Of a stretch of DNA of 64,000 nt, positions 32,301 to 41,783 are shown piece by piece. Position 1 is the first letter of the stretch, and every line of letters begins with the position of its first letter. Location: NCBI GenBank assembly GCA_945859605.1, contig OX243824.1:18529767-18593766 (forward strand), written 5' to 3'. The translations under genes were made by a program, and so were the position numbers. The stretch is from Lumbricus rubellus (lineage: Eukaryota; Annelida; Clitellata; Crassiclitellata; Lumbricidae). The notes below the pieces were generated by a model. The model searched no databases. It saw nothing but the letters and a program-made list of their open reading frames with translations, and was not told the origin of the DNA.

Positions 32301-33480
32301 CGATTTTGGAAGGTGTAATTTACCATGAAGGATAGGAAGAAAATGAAAGGGTTGTGCAGTTCTAAAATTCCTTAAGCAAAGCCCTGGATTATAATTTTAT
32401 GTCTGCATTTCTATCCTTAACAAGCTATGCTAAGGCTTACAGAACACCAGCAGTCTGCACTAGATCCAGGAAAAGCATTGCGGGAGGTTGGGGTTTCAAC
32501 CCCAGTCTTTCTTAGAGTCCATACTCAAGACTTTAGTATGGGGCTATAAGAAAGACTGGGGGTTTCACATCCCAATTCCATGTGGATCATACATAGTCCA
32601 ACCCCGCCCTAGTAATTTTTCCACAATTCTCACATTTTAAATCGAAAAACCAGATTTACAATCGAAAAGTAAACAGGGCCTAAGTAAGTGCCTTATTGAA
32701 CCGCCTACAAACGCACTGCGGGAACATTAGGCCTATGAGAACATAACATAGCGTGTACATTCATACACAAATCGAAATATGCAATAATTATATTCTATAA
32801 TCACAGTAGGCCTATACAACTAAAAACATAACATACATTTAATTATCAGAGAATGAATTAGCTATACCAACCGTTGGCATGAGTCCGTACTGGCACAGGA
32901 ACCCGATGAAGATGCCGCACGGGTGCTTCAAGTACCGCTTCAAAGTTCCATATCGCAGCTTACAGCCGAACGTCAGGAAGTTCAGCGACATGGCACCCAT
33001 GGTTCCAAATCGCAGACCGGTGTTCAGCGTAGACGGTATCTTCGTCACTCGTATCGCGTAGTCCGGCGTTGCTGTCCAGTCCGAGACTCCGGATTGGACC
33101 CGGATCAGAGAGGCCGTCAGGGCGGTTATCCCCACCCGACGACCGTGCAGCTCGACGGTGACGGGAGACATCGACGCGTTCCCCCAGCTTGGGTCGATGA
33201 CAATTGGAAAGCTTTTCGAGATATTCCAGAACGCTGTGACGTTGCTGTTCTTGACGGTGAGCTGGAAGACGAACTGGTTCGTGGAGTTGATCGACCATGT
33301 GGAAAAGTCGTACCAAATGGTCAGGTTGATGGACTTGCCGGACATCACCGATAGTCCGTTCGGAGGTTGGAAGGTGACGTTGACCAAGTTCCCTGTCGCT
33401 CTTTTCTGGAGGAAGTTGGATCCATGGATGGCGGAAACCAGTCCACAGAGAACCACGACGATCGATATTGCGGATTTCAT
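28575..33480 (-). CDS. SLC10-family sodium-coupled (bile-acid type) cotransporter, 3 exons, complete
   Basis: A membrane transporter of the SLC10 family. Exons 33480-32872, 31742-31571 and 29365-28575 join to 523 codons plus TAA. Residues 1-20 are a signal peptide, and a Ser/Thr- and Asn-rich extracellular domain with several N-glycosylation sequons runs to about 145. The transporter core then begins. Family landmarks are GFLCQYGLMP at the exon 1 end, GCAPGGGPSN at about 226-235 (NTCP GCSPGGNLSN) and ETGIQN at about 390-395, which keeps the Glu and Gln that bind sodium in NTCP/ASBT. The ectodomain before the core resembles the P3/SLC10A3 and SLC10A5 branch more than NTCP, so the substrate cannot be named. 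The start is the ATG before the signal peptide. The C-tail of about 70 residues is polar and cytoplasmic. Confidence 0.92.
29448..30058. mobile_element. Decayed Tc1/mariner-type element 1
   Basis: Termini CACTGTGCCCCATAAAAAAA and TTTTTTTTATGGGGCACAGTG are inverted and flanked by TA on both sides (29446-29447, 30059-30060). At 611 bp it is internally deleted. On the minus strand, 29719-29531 encodes the C-terminal end of the transposase (ERLIVVWAQLKQSVLDNAIE), and the preceding SPDLNPVDY-type region is frameshifted. Confidence 0.9.
29531..29719 (-). pseudogene. Tc1/mariner transposase C-terminal remnant
   Basis: Reads ELKERLIVVWAQLKQSVLDN and AIEQWRPWLRACVQAKGHHF, a typical C-terminus of a DDE transposase of this superfamily. 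The catalytic part is missing or out of frame, so the element cannot move by itself. Confidence 0.85.
30127..30348 (-). pseudogene. LINE ORF2 C-terminal fragment
   Basis: Reads MENARYPKIAFNGEVQGRRK, then RGRPKKRWRDMIKEDCQEMG and NRGRWRASI, the usual end of a non-LTR retrotransposon polyprotein after the reverse transcriptase. The upstream part is missing. Confidence 0.85.
30397..30515 (-). mobile_element. SINE, partial copy
   Basis: Reverse complement of the SINE body and tail: TATAGCGCCCCTTGGAGC, CTCAGAGGCGCTTACGACTG, CATCGGAGTTTCACCCCGAA, ending near GACTTGCCCAAGGTCCC. Confidence 0.85.
30797..31085. mobile_element. hAT-like MITE, family F, second copy
   Basis: Ends CAAGGCCGTATTTAGG and CCTGGCTACGGCCTTG, with a perfect 8-bp target duplication GTTGCCGC at 30789-30796 and 31086-31093. 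The interior repeats AACACCCCCCGAAAT three times and contains AAAAGGTCATCAGAAATTTT. Confidence 0.95.
31177..31203. other. Perfect 12-bp stem hairpin
   Basis: AACGCCCTATAC, three bases, GTATAGGGCGTT. It resembles two inverted GCGCTATA-type retroposon tails meeting head to head. Confidence 0.5.
31571..31742 (-). CDS. SLC10-like exon 2
   Basis: Acceptor TTTTTAG, donor GTTAGT. It encodes ITYVLGRACSLPAHMAFALF, then AVGCAPGGGPSNLLTTIVNG and HMSIIMTFFSTVFAL. It has no in-frame stop and fits the phases of both neighbours. Confidence 0.92.
31840..32010 (+). mobile_element. LINE 3' end remnant
   Basis: A decayed frame with the order Leu-Trp-Asn-like, SLP-like, Arg-rich and Phe-rich residues seen at LINE ORF2 ends is followed by CTGGGAGCGCTTCTGAAAGG and GAGAAGCGCTTTATAAAACT, a GCGCTTTATAAA-type tail. 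Coding similarity is weak. Confidence 0.5.
32250..32388 (+). repeat. MITE family G, partial copy
   Basis: Contains AAAAAGGTCATCAACATTCG, GAAGGATAGGAAGAAAATG and GTGCAGTTCTAAAATTCC followed by AAGCCCTGG. Confidence 0.65.
32872..33480 (-). CDS. SLC10-like exon 1
   Basis: It begins MKSAISIVVVLCGLVSAIHG (signal peptide) and ends LCQYGLMPT in phase 0 before the donor GTTGGT. It carries the whole ectodomain and the first two membrane spans. Confidence 0.92.
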
Positions 33481-33489
33481 TCTAGTTTA

Positions 33490-35340
33490 TTCTATAGTAA
33501 TTGTAACTGCCAACGCTAGATTTTTAGACCCTATAGGCTGTGTAACACGAATTGAGGAGCTTTATAGGTTTATGTTCGTTTGATGAGAAAAAAGAGGGTG
33601 ACAAAACCGCAACTCGGTTACAAGGAATGGATACTCTAGAATTAATGGATAATTATTGTATTTTTTGCTATTTATGCTGCGCCTTTTGTGATACTCAACC
33701 AGTCCACCAGCTCACTATGGTCTCATTCGCCGAAACTTATAATCTAGCACGGTTAAAACACACAGCAACGGGTGGAAGCTTGTCTATAACCGGCAAAACT
33801 TTACCAGCAGACCAACACCACTTACGGCCTGGCGATCGCACATCAGATTCTGTGGCTCTTGTTCAATCCTTTTTATGCAAGTCGATCGGCAATAGGCCTA
33901 CCCCCGCCAAACTCAGACGAAAATTTCACCAAATTTGCATAAATCGGAATTAGCATGCAAATGGCGGTATAAAACTGCTTGCGACACTCAAACTAAATTA
34001 TCCTCTTTTAATACGCAAAGTTGCATAATAAACAATGGCGGTTTGCAGAAATTTATTGGGAATCGAGCGCTGTAAAAGTCTTAATTGCAGACGAAAACTT
34101 TATGGTGCCATAAAAAGTAATTTAGCGACCGTCTGGCCGGCTGCGTGCTCGGCCTACCTCAAAGCAGAGGTCGCAAGTGCTTGGGCGCATGGAACCCATG
34201 GCAAGCACTTGGGGCTTTTGGTGATATAAGACATGTTGTCCAGAATTCAATATCATTTATTGAGGTTCAATGTCATTTGGTGCTGTTGGTTAAATGTCGC
34301 TTAGTGTAATTCTGATAAAAATTAGACCGGTGTTATTCAGTGCAAACCGTGTTATTTCGTGTCATTCAGTTGAGCGCCAATTGGTGCAAATTGGCCGCTC
34401 ATGCAATGGCAAAATCAATCCTCAGACTAAAAGAATAATCGCTGTCATCGGAATTACATAAACCATCACCATCTTATTAACCGTATTGATATGATCAGGA
34501 AATGGACTAGTAATTATTTAATTAGGCCTAATCAAATAATCGTGCTGTGAGTTAGGTAGCATAGCCAATACGAACTAAATCAGTTTCGCAATTAGAATAA
34601 ATTCCCATGTTCCATAAAAGCTTGCTTTTTATGAATAATGACCGTTATAATGCCATTACCAACATAATAGAAACTAAAATATCGAGTCTTGGTCTACACT
34701 TAAAAACGCTTGATGTTAAAATAGGTGATATATCCACGCAAAGAATGAATACGTATGCTATAGGCCTATATAGTTGGATATTCCTATATAGTTAAATCAT
34801 GGGCCTTTAAACAATCACTAAACGTCTTAAAAGCTGTAGGCAGTGTGCCAATAGTATGCCTATTCAAGGCTATTCATGATCATTCACACTGCAGAATTGT
34901 TTGCAATGATCATGTGAGCTGCATGCTAAACCAAAAATGATGTATTGCATCAGGCGCATTGAGTTAGCTCGTAAAACTAGGTCTTAAGAGAGGCCTTCGG
35001 TAGCACTCGAGTTCACAACGCTTGCAATTGAGCGAAGGCCTGCATTCGATATAGCCTATGAACCGACACCTTAAAATTTCACCGCATTTCAAGTGGAATA
35101 AGATTCAGCTTTTGAACTAGAATTCAACTGAATTTCAATTCAAGTGAACAGCCTTTGAAATGGAAATAGATCCTAAACGAATTGCAATGTAACTATTTTG
35201 CCTCAAGTACGACTAGTATTTTTCATGGGGGCAAAGGCCCCCCTCTTGCCCCTATGTACGGACGCCCATGAATAAGAGGCCTATCTCTATGCATGTATGT
35301 GTGTATGTATGCGTGCATAGTTATATTCATTTACATAGCG
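33490..35340. other. No gene recognised upstream of the SLC10-like gene
   Basis: This contains the promoter region of the SLC10-like gene, but I see no distinct promoter element. Around 34240-34390 there is a loose recurrence of GTCATTT and GTGTTATT. ORFs at 33552-33953 and 34035-34229 show no signature. Confidence 0.5.
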
Positions 35341-35347
35341 CCATGTC

Positions 35348-35562
35348 CAAGGTTTTTATCGTGTAGTTGTAGGCTACATAAAATGTGCAGTTCTAAATGT
35401 AGGCTACCGGTACCGGGTATTTGTGCAGTTGTAGAAGCACTTCTGAACAGTTAAAACTATCAAAAAATGTCATCGTCCTCCGATTGGAAGTAATTGATCA
35501 TGGAGGATGGGAAAGGAAAGAGGGGGTTGTGCAGTTCCAAAAATTCCTTGCAAGCAACCCTG
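35348..35562 (+). mobile_element. hAT-like MITE, family G, complete copy
   Basis: Left end CAAGGTTTTTATCGTG; right end TTGCAAGCAACCCTG. Flanking 8-mers GCCATGTC (35340-35347) and GCCATGTA (35563-35570) match at 7 of 8. Inner landmarks GTCATCGTCCTCCGATTGG and GGAGGATGGGAAAGGAAAG are shared with partial copies at 3770, 19415, 20865 and 32250. Confidence 0.8.
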
Positions 35563-35857
35563 GCCATGTACATGTATGCTTATACTTGTAAAACACTGAA
35601 ACGCGGCCATTAGAGGAGTTCTATTGAATAATTTTCTGTCCTATTATAGTTTCATGTCTTCTCGCATTTGCAGCATTTATACAAAGCCAAAAGCCTGCAA
35701 CAAATAATCAGCACTTTCCACCTTATCATGCCATCAGTTTATCAACTGTTTAAAAGTCTACCAGAGACACCAAGAGCGATAAAATGCGCCTCGTAAATTG
35801 CCTCATGAATGCATGCATATTATGGACATGGCATACCTGTTTGTATTCATAAATGCA

Positions 35858-36084
35858 TACGTACGTACATACATACATGTACGTATACATATTAAATACA
35901 TACATACATATTACATACATATTATATTCACTGTAGCCTATGTATGTATGTATTGTATGCATTTATGTGTATGCATGTATGTATGTATGTATGTATGTAT
36001 GTATGTATGTATGCATGTATGTATGTATGTATGTATGTATGTATGTATGTATGTATGTATGTATGTATGTATGTATGTATGTAT
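35858..36084. repeat. ACAT then TATG microsatellite, left of a transposon
   Basis: CATA-type units at 35858-35935 turn into a TATG array at 35940-36084. The array is cut off at 36085-36086 by the TA and the inverted terminus of the element at 36087. Confidence 0.9.
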
Positions 36085-36086
36085 TA

Positions 36087-37801
36087 GAGTGGTCCAAAAA
36101 TACAAAAGTCTGAAAATTGCTTTGGGTCACATGTCTCCTTGTTCCACTCAGTTCAGTGAGTATCTGGACCAATTTTTGTGTCACTTGAGGGATATCTAGA
36201 GGCGGCTCAATTTTGAACGATAAATATTGTTTCTTCGAAATTTCGTCATAATGTAAGTATATTCGCATTTATGACCAAAAAGTCTTTTGAAACAAAACCG
36301 ACAGGAAATCACTATTTAGTGCTAACTGTTTAGTAAGTCCCTAGGTACTGAGAACAACATTAACACAAGTCTTTATTGATACAGAGACTTTTATGGCTCT
36401 GTAATGGCTTGACAAAGGGTATTGTCTTGATTCTTGACTCTTGCTACAGAAGGATTGAATATCTGTATGGGTATCTTTCTCTGCATAGTAGGCCTAATTT
36501 ATCACTTTAATCTGCATGGCTTTGTCTCTCAAAATGAGATAAATTGAATGCAACTGCCAAAGTCTGGTGTCGTCGAGAAGAAAGCCTAAGCCATCTCTGC
36601 CAGTCACATGCTGGCAATGATCATAGGCCGATGAGTCCTGATCTTTGGCTTGTCACATAAATTATGATTCCAGTGGATTTCCGAAGTTCATCATTTTGCA
36701 TTCAATCCTGTTTGATGTTATATTCTTTTCAGAACATCTGAAATTCTTATCCAAAGTGGTATTTGCATTAATTCACATCAATTCTGGGTCAAAGAGACCA
36801 GGCTAATCAAATGCTTGAAAAAACACCAGGGCGTCTCTTGAAAGCCGTTGTGGCAGCTTTCTGCACAATGACGTTACAGATATTAAGTTCTGACTAGTTC
36901 AACAGTGTTGAGTAATAGTTTGGAGCTCTTTCTCCTTTAAGCAAGCTTCATGACCATAATATACTCCATAGGCAAGAGAAACAAAAAGGCCGACATTAGA
37001 TCTTTTAAAACTTTTTCCCTCCAAATGCGGAAAGTCATTTCATTTTTGAGGATTTTGCTATTTAGCTAAAAGTTGATGAGCCACTTTGCATGGTGTACTG
37101 CCCCAGAAGCTGGAAACGAAGTTGCACTTCTTCTCTCAAACACCTATCAAGAAGGATGACACACGATAATTGCAGAAGCTCGCTGTAATCTTCGCGTTAG
37201 TGTTGGCTTTTCATAGAAATCGTTTTGGTCCATTCGTAATTCCGAGGGTTGTGGGAGTAAAAAAAACACTGGATTTCACAGATGCAAGCATACGGCGGTG
37301 GCTCCTCATTGAGTGTATGTTAGATAAGAGAACAACTGTACATGTGCAAGTCTTTAAGGCCGTGTGTGAGGCTGCAGTGTCAAATGCAAGGCCATATTAT
37401 ATTATATCCTCTGTTTCCGCCTCCGATCATTCAACATTTGGAGACCAGCATTAATTTGATGTTTTAAATTCTCTAATAAACTTGGAAACTACAAGAAACT
37501 TTTCTCTCAAGCTCCAGAAACACTTTCAGAATGGTCTGGATAAATTCTAGAAAACATTTGCCATCGCAGTGCAAAAGGAGAGGTACCTCGGCTGAATACA
37601 ATTTTCGCTCAGCTGCAGCCTTAGCCTGCGTGTGGCAGTTCTAATGACAGAAAAAATGTTCAAGTTTGAGTCACCTCTAAATATCATTGAATTCTTTTAA
37701 TTTTTGGCATGTAAGCTACCCTGGTGTATAGGAACAAGGACAACTGTGACCCAATTTGATATTTGCAATTTTATTTTTTTACATGGTAAGTTGGACCAGT
37801 C
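36087..37801. mobile_element. 1.7-kb TA-flanked DNA transposon inside (TATG)n, coding decayed
   Basis: Left end GAGTGGTCCAAAAATAC and the reverse of the right end GACTGGTCCAACTTACC share GGTCCAA. About 40 bases inward both have TGGGTCACA followed by TGTCTCCTTGTTCC or TGTCCTTGTTCC. TA lies on each side (36085-36086, 37802-37803), and TATG arrays flank both. This fits a Tc1/mariner-superfamily insertion into a microsatellite. No intact ORF; minus-strand fragments at 36530-36700 look like broken coding sequence. Confidence 0.75.
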
Positions 37802-38308
37802 TAGTATGTATGTATGTATGTATGTATGTATGTATGTATGTATGTATGTATGTATGTATGTATGTATGTATGTATGTATGTATGTATGTATGTATGTATG
37901 TATGTATGTATGTATGTATGTATGTATGTATGTATGTATGTATGTATGTATGTATGTATGTATGTATGTATGTATGTATGTATGTATGTATGTATGTATG
38001 TATGTATGTATGTATGTATGTATGTATGTATGTATGTATGTATGTATGTATGTATGTATGTATGTATGTATGTATGTATGTATGTATGTATGTATGTATG
38101 TATGTATGTATGTATGTATGTATGTATGTATGTATGTATGTATGTATGTATGTATGTATGTATGTATGTATGTATGTATGTATGTATGTATGTATGTATG
38201 TATGTATGTATGTATGTATGTATGTATGTATGTATGTATGTATGTATGTATGTATGTATGTATGTATGTATGTATGTATGTATGTATATAAGTTTGTTTG
38301 TTTGTTTG
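37802..38308. repeat. Very long pure TATG array with a short GTTT end
   Basis: About 485 bp, roughly 120 units, with no interruption visible, then (GTTT)n at 38290-38308. Cys-Met-Tyr-Val and His-Thr-Tyr-Ile frames of nearly 200 codons are repeat translations, not genes. Confidence 0.98.
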
Positions 38309-38328
38309 TCTGCATGAGTAGTTGTTTT

Positions 38329-38510
38329 AGCGCTCCTTCAAGATTATACTCATAGGCGCTCCCGACTACAGTACGGACACAAAATCAAATTTTTACGCCG
38401 AAGCGCATGAGAAATTGCAAGTGTAGAACTTGCTCAGGGTCCCAACGCGGTGGCTTGAGGCGGATTCGAACCCACAACCTTCCGACTCCAAGTCACCGAA
38501 CATACCCATA
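38329..38510 (-). mobile_element. tRNA-derived SINE, near full length
   Basis: Reverse complement of the SINE: AGCGCTCCTTCAAGATTATA, CTCATAGGCGCTCCCGACTA, then GGCGGATTCGAACCCACAAC (B-box complement) and GACTCCAAGTCACC. It directly follows the TATG/GTTT array. Confidence 0.85.
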
Positions 38511-39437
38511 TGCATACATGCATACATATTACATACTTGCATAATTATACATAGGTCTGCACTCGTAAGTACTTGAGTACTTACGTGCGCAGAAGTACAG
38601 AACCTTGTTATAGACAGTGCTCCTGAGTGCTGTCAAATGAGGAGCAACGGGCAATAACTTCGATTTAGAGTTCGTCATGCTTTATGTGATGTTAACAATG
38701 TTTAGACTCTTACAATCGGCTTAAATTTCGGCGCTGACAGCCTTACTGTTCTGCGGCGTATTTTATCTAAAGGGCAGCTGGACCGTGGACATTAGTAAAT
38801 TTCACTCGTGATCATCTGCGGCTACGTCGGGTCGGCATAAAACAGGGACTTCACTGCAGTAAATTCCTAGGTTCGTAAATTCGTGGGTTCGTAAATTACC
38901 GTTAGATCTACACTAGATTTGTTTTTCTGTAGTTCTGAAACTATTGCGTGTGTCCTTAACTATGGCTGGCTCCTCTTGTGCCCTTGCATGCATGCAGGCG
39001 ATACTTGCAACGTACGTGTTGAATTGAAAAGAACTTCAGCCGTTGGTATTTTAAATTTTCCGGACCAATTTCATTTAGTCAGCAAACCATATTCATTTAG
39101 ACAATCTAAGTGTAGCGTACCTCCGAAGTAATCGTATTCCTTAAAAAGAAAATAATTTGTATTGTATTTATTTGACCAATTATTATAAAGCGCTTCTCTC
39201 AGCAAGTGACTTTGAGAAGCGTTCATGCTGAGAGCGACCTATAGGCTATTCGTGCCTGAAATAGATTGACCTTGCAATAAGTGTGTGTAGATTTGTAGGA
39301 GACTGCATTTTGATCTCTTCGTATACATCCATTTTTAGACGTTTTCTAGTGCAGTGTTATTCACTTCAAGATATTGGCATAGTCATAGAGTGACCAATAA
39401 TAAGTGTTTAGTTTTGTACATTATGTATGAGCACTTG

Positions 39438-39563
39438 TCATAGCGCCCCATCAAGATTTGTACTCAGAGGCGCTCCCAACTACAGTGCGGACACTTAATC
39501 TGAGTTTCAAACCGATGCGCATGAGCAATGACGAGTGAAGGACTTGCTCAAGGTTCCTATGCG
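39438..39563 (-). mobile_element. SINE, partial copy
   Basis: CATAGCGCCCCATCAAGATT, CTCAGAGGCGCTCCCAACTA and GACTTGCTCAAGGTTCC, without the tRNA-like head. Confidence 0.85.
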
Positions 39564-39982
39564 TTTTATGAATCGACACAAATTATGCAAGTATGAGCCT
39601 ACTAAGTGATTGTTTGTGATTTTATGTATGATGCGACACAGAAAATGTCAACTCGGTTACTGCAGATTTATTTTATTTCACGAATGTACTACACGCTTTA
39701 CGCAAAAACTGCGCGCGAACTGCGCATCAGTAGGCTACCCTTAGGCGACACGGGGTGTCCTAAGCAGACTCGAATCCGTAATCGTTGTATGGTCGATTCA
39801 GAGATATACAGAATGGATCACCGTGCCGCACAGTTCTATGACGCTAATGGCTCAATGAGACTTAATACTCATCTATACCGCCGTGCACAAAGGAGTATAT
39901 ATACGAAGGAACTATTCTCATCTAGGCCTACTAGTAACTATCGATCTATTATACTCAAGTATACTCATCCAGTGCCACAAAG

Positions 39983-40206
39983 TGGGGCGCGGTGGTGTAG
40001 TGGTGACGTCGTTGCCTTGGAGCCGGAAGGTTCGAGGTTCAAATCCACTTTCAAGCCACCGCATAGAGACCTTGGGCAAGTCCTTCACTCGCAATTGCTC
40101 AGCGCTTCGGCGTGAAACTCCGATGCAGTGTCCGCGCTGTAGTCGGGAGCGCCTCTGAGTATAAAGAGAGCTTGAAGGAACGCTATAACAAGTGCACATA
40201 CAAGCA
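39983..40206 (+). mobile_element. tRNA-derived SINE, full length reference copy
   Basis: Head GGGGCGCGGTGGTGTAGTGG (A box TGGTGTAGTGG) and GGTTCGAGGTTCAAATCC (B box). Body CTTGGGCAAGTCCTTCACTC, CTCCGATGCAGTGTCCGCGC. Tail GGGAGCGCCTCTGAGTA and GAACGCTATAACAAGTGCAC. No ORF. Confidence 0.93.
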
Positions 40207-40769
40207 AACAAAACAAATTACTATATGTATGAAGGAACGAATTGTCCCGTGGCGCGATCGGCATGTGAACTCAGGCTCATGCTTGCATAATAACGATACA
40301 AGAATCCTAAAAATGCGTGTTATATAAATGTAATTATCTTATGCTACAGCATCGGATCCTTTCAAAGCCCTAAAGTTGAAACTGCTTGTTGATAGATTTG
40401 AAATACCGGACGACTGAGTAGACCTAACGCTTCTACTATTGTGCTGTGCTGCTGTGCATAAAGTCGGATGATATTAAGTAGTTAAAAAAATATTTACACA
40501 ACTCAGCTATGATAACAAATATAGCACCCACTGATGCTTGCTAATATCCATGAAACCAATTGCGAATCCAGTATTCACGGTCACTGAAGACGAATTCCCG
40601 AATGGCATCTCGTGGGAGAGTAGTCCCACAATGTGGAAGATAATGCCAGTCTTTGATGGAAATAAGTTTGTCTTTTAGAAAGTAAAATCTTCCTTTAATG
40701 GGCCGAAGTCTGTCTGTATATTTTCGGTTCTGGCGCAGCCAAGTCTCTCTACAAACGTGCTTTGTGCGA

Positions 40770-41783
40770 CAACGAAGGCGCGTTTCTGCCAACAGAGGAG
40801 GCGTGTCTCTGCGGACAGAGGAGGCGTGTCTTCCAGCTGAAAAGGTGTATCTATACAGAGAGGCTCTACCAACAGAGGAGGCGTGTCTCTGCCGTCAGAG
40901 GAGGGACGTCTTCCAGCAGAGAAGGCGTGTCTCAACAGAGGGGCGTGTTTCTACCAACAGAGGAGGCGTGTCTCTGCGGACAGAGGAGGCGTGTCTTCCA
41001 GATGAAAAGGTGTATCTTTACAGAGGGGGCATGTCTCTACCAGCAGAGGAGGCGTGTCTACCGACAGAGGAGGCGTGTCTTCCAGCTGAGAAGGCGTGTT
41101 TTTACATAGGAGGTGTCTCTTCCAACAAAGGAGGTATGGGGCATGTCTACCGACTGGGGGGAAGTGTGTGTCCACAACAATAGAGTAAGTGTGTCTCTTC
41201 CAACCAGTAAGGCGTATTTCTACTGAGGAGACGTGTCTATACCAACAGAGAAAGTGTGTCTCTACCAATAGAGGATGCATGTCTCTTCCAACCTAGGAGG
41301 CGTGTCTCTTCCCACTGAGTAGGCGTGTCTCCACCAACAGAGGAGGCGTGTCTCTACCGACAGAAGGCGTGTCTCTACCGACAGAATAGGCGTGTCTCTA
41401 CCAACAGAGGAGGCGTGTCTCTCTGAACAGAGTAGGCGTGTCTCTACAAACATATGAGGCGTGTCTCTACCGACAGACTCGGACAGAGTAGGCGTGTCTC
41501 CACCAACAGAGAAGGCGTGTCTCCACTCTAACTGAAAAGGCGTGTCTCTACTCTCTACCAACATAGGAGGCGTGTCAACACCAACTAAGGAGGCGTATCT
41601 CTACCAACAGAGTAGGCGTGGCTCTACCAACAGAGTAGGCGTGTCTCTACCAACAGAGGAAGCGTGTCTCCGCCAACAGAGTAGACGTGTATCTACCAAC
41701 AGAGTATCTACGCCAGAGAAGGCGTGTGACCGCGTGTCTCTATGATCAGAGTAGGCGTTTCTCAACAAAGGAGGCGTGTCTCT
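40770..41783. repeat. About 1-kb minisatellite, unit near 24 bp
   Basis: Tandem units built on GGCGTGTCTCTACCAACAGA and GAG, with variants (TTCCAG, GCGGACA) and an internal larger period. Arg/Val/Ser/Glu-rich frames are repeat translations. The array runs into the stop codon of the GPCR on the minus strand. Confidence 0.95.

Noticed and set aside
32923..33583. Plus-strand ORFs of about 140 codons
   Set aside because: Antisense to exon 1 of the SLC10-like gene, which has clear family motifs.
37170..37454. 94-codon ORF inside the 1.7-kb TA-flanked element
   Set aside because: No transposase motif is visible; it is probably chance or a decayed remnant.
37704..38355. ORFs of 167-199 codons in both strands
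   Set aside because: They are pure translations of the TATG array (MYVC and HTYI periods) without any other sequence feature.
39606..40115. 169-codon ORF
   Set aside because: It runs into the SINE at 39983 and shows no domain, signal or homology that I recognise; composition is like the surrounding non-coding DNA.
40698..41183. 161-codon ORF rich in EEACL and RRRVS
   Set aside because: Minisatellite translation; the period follows the DNA unit and the opposite strand is equally open.
40770..41783. CRISPR-like regular repeats
   Set aside because: Units are contiguous and degenerate without unique spacers, and the genome is eukaryotic.
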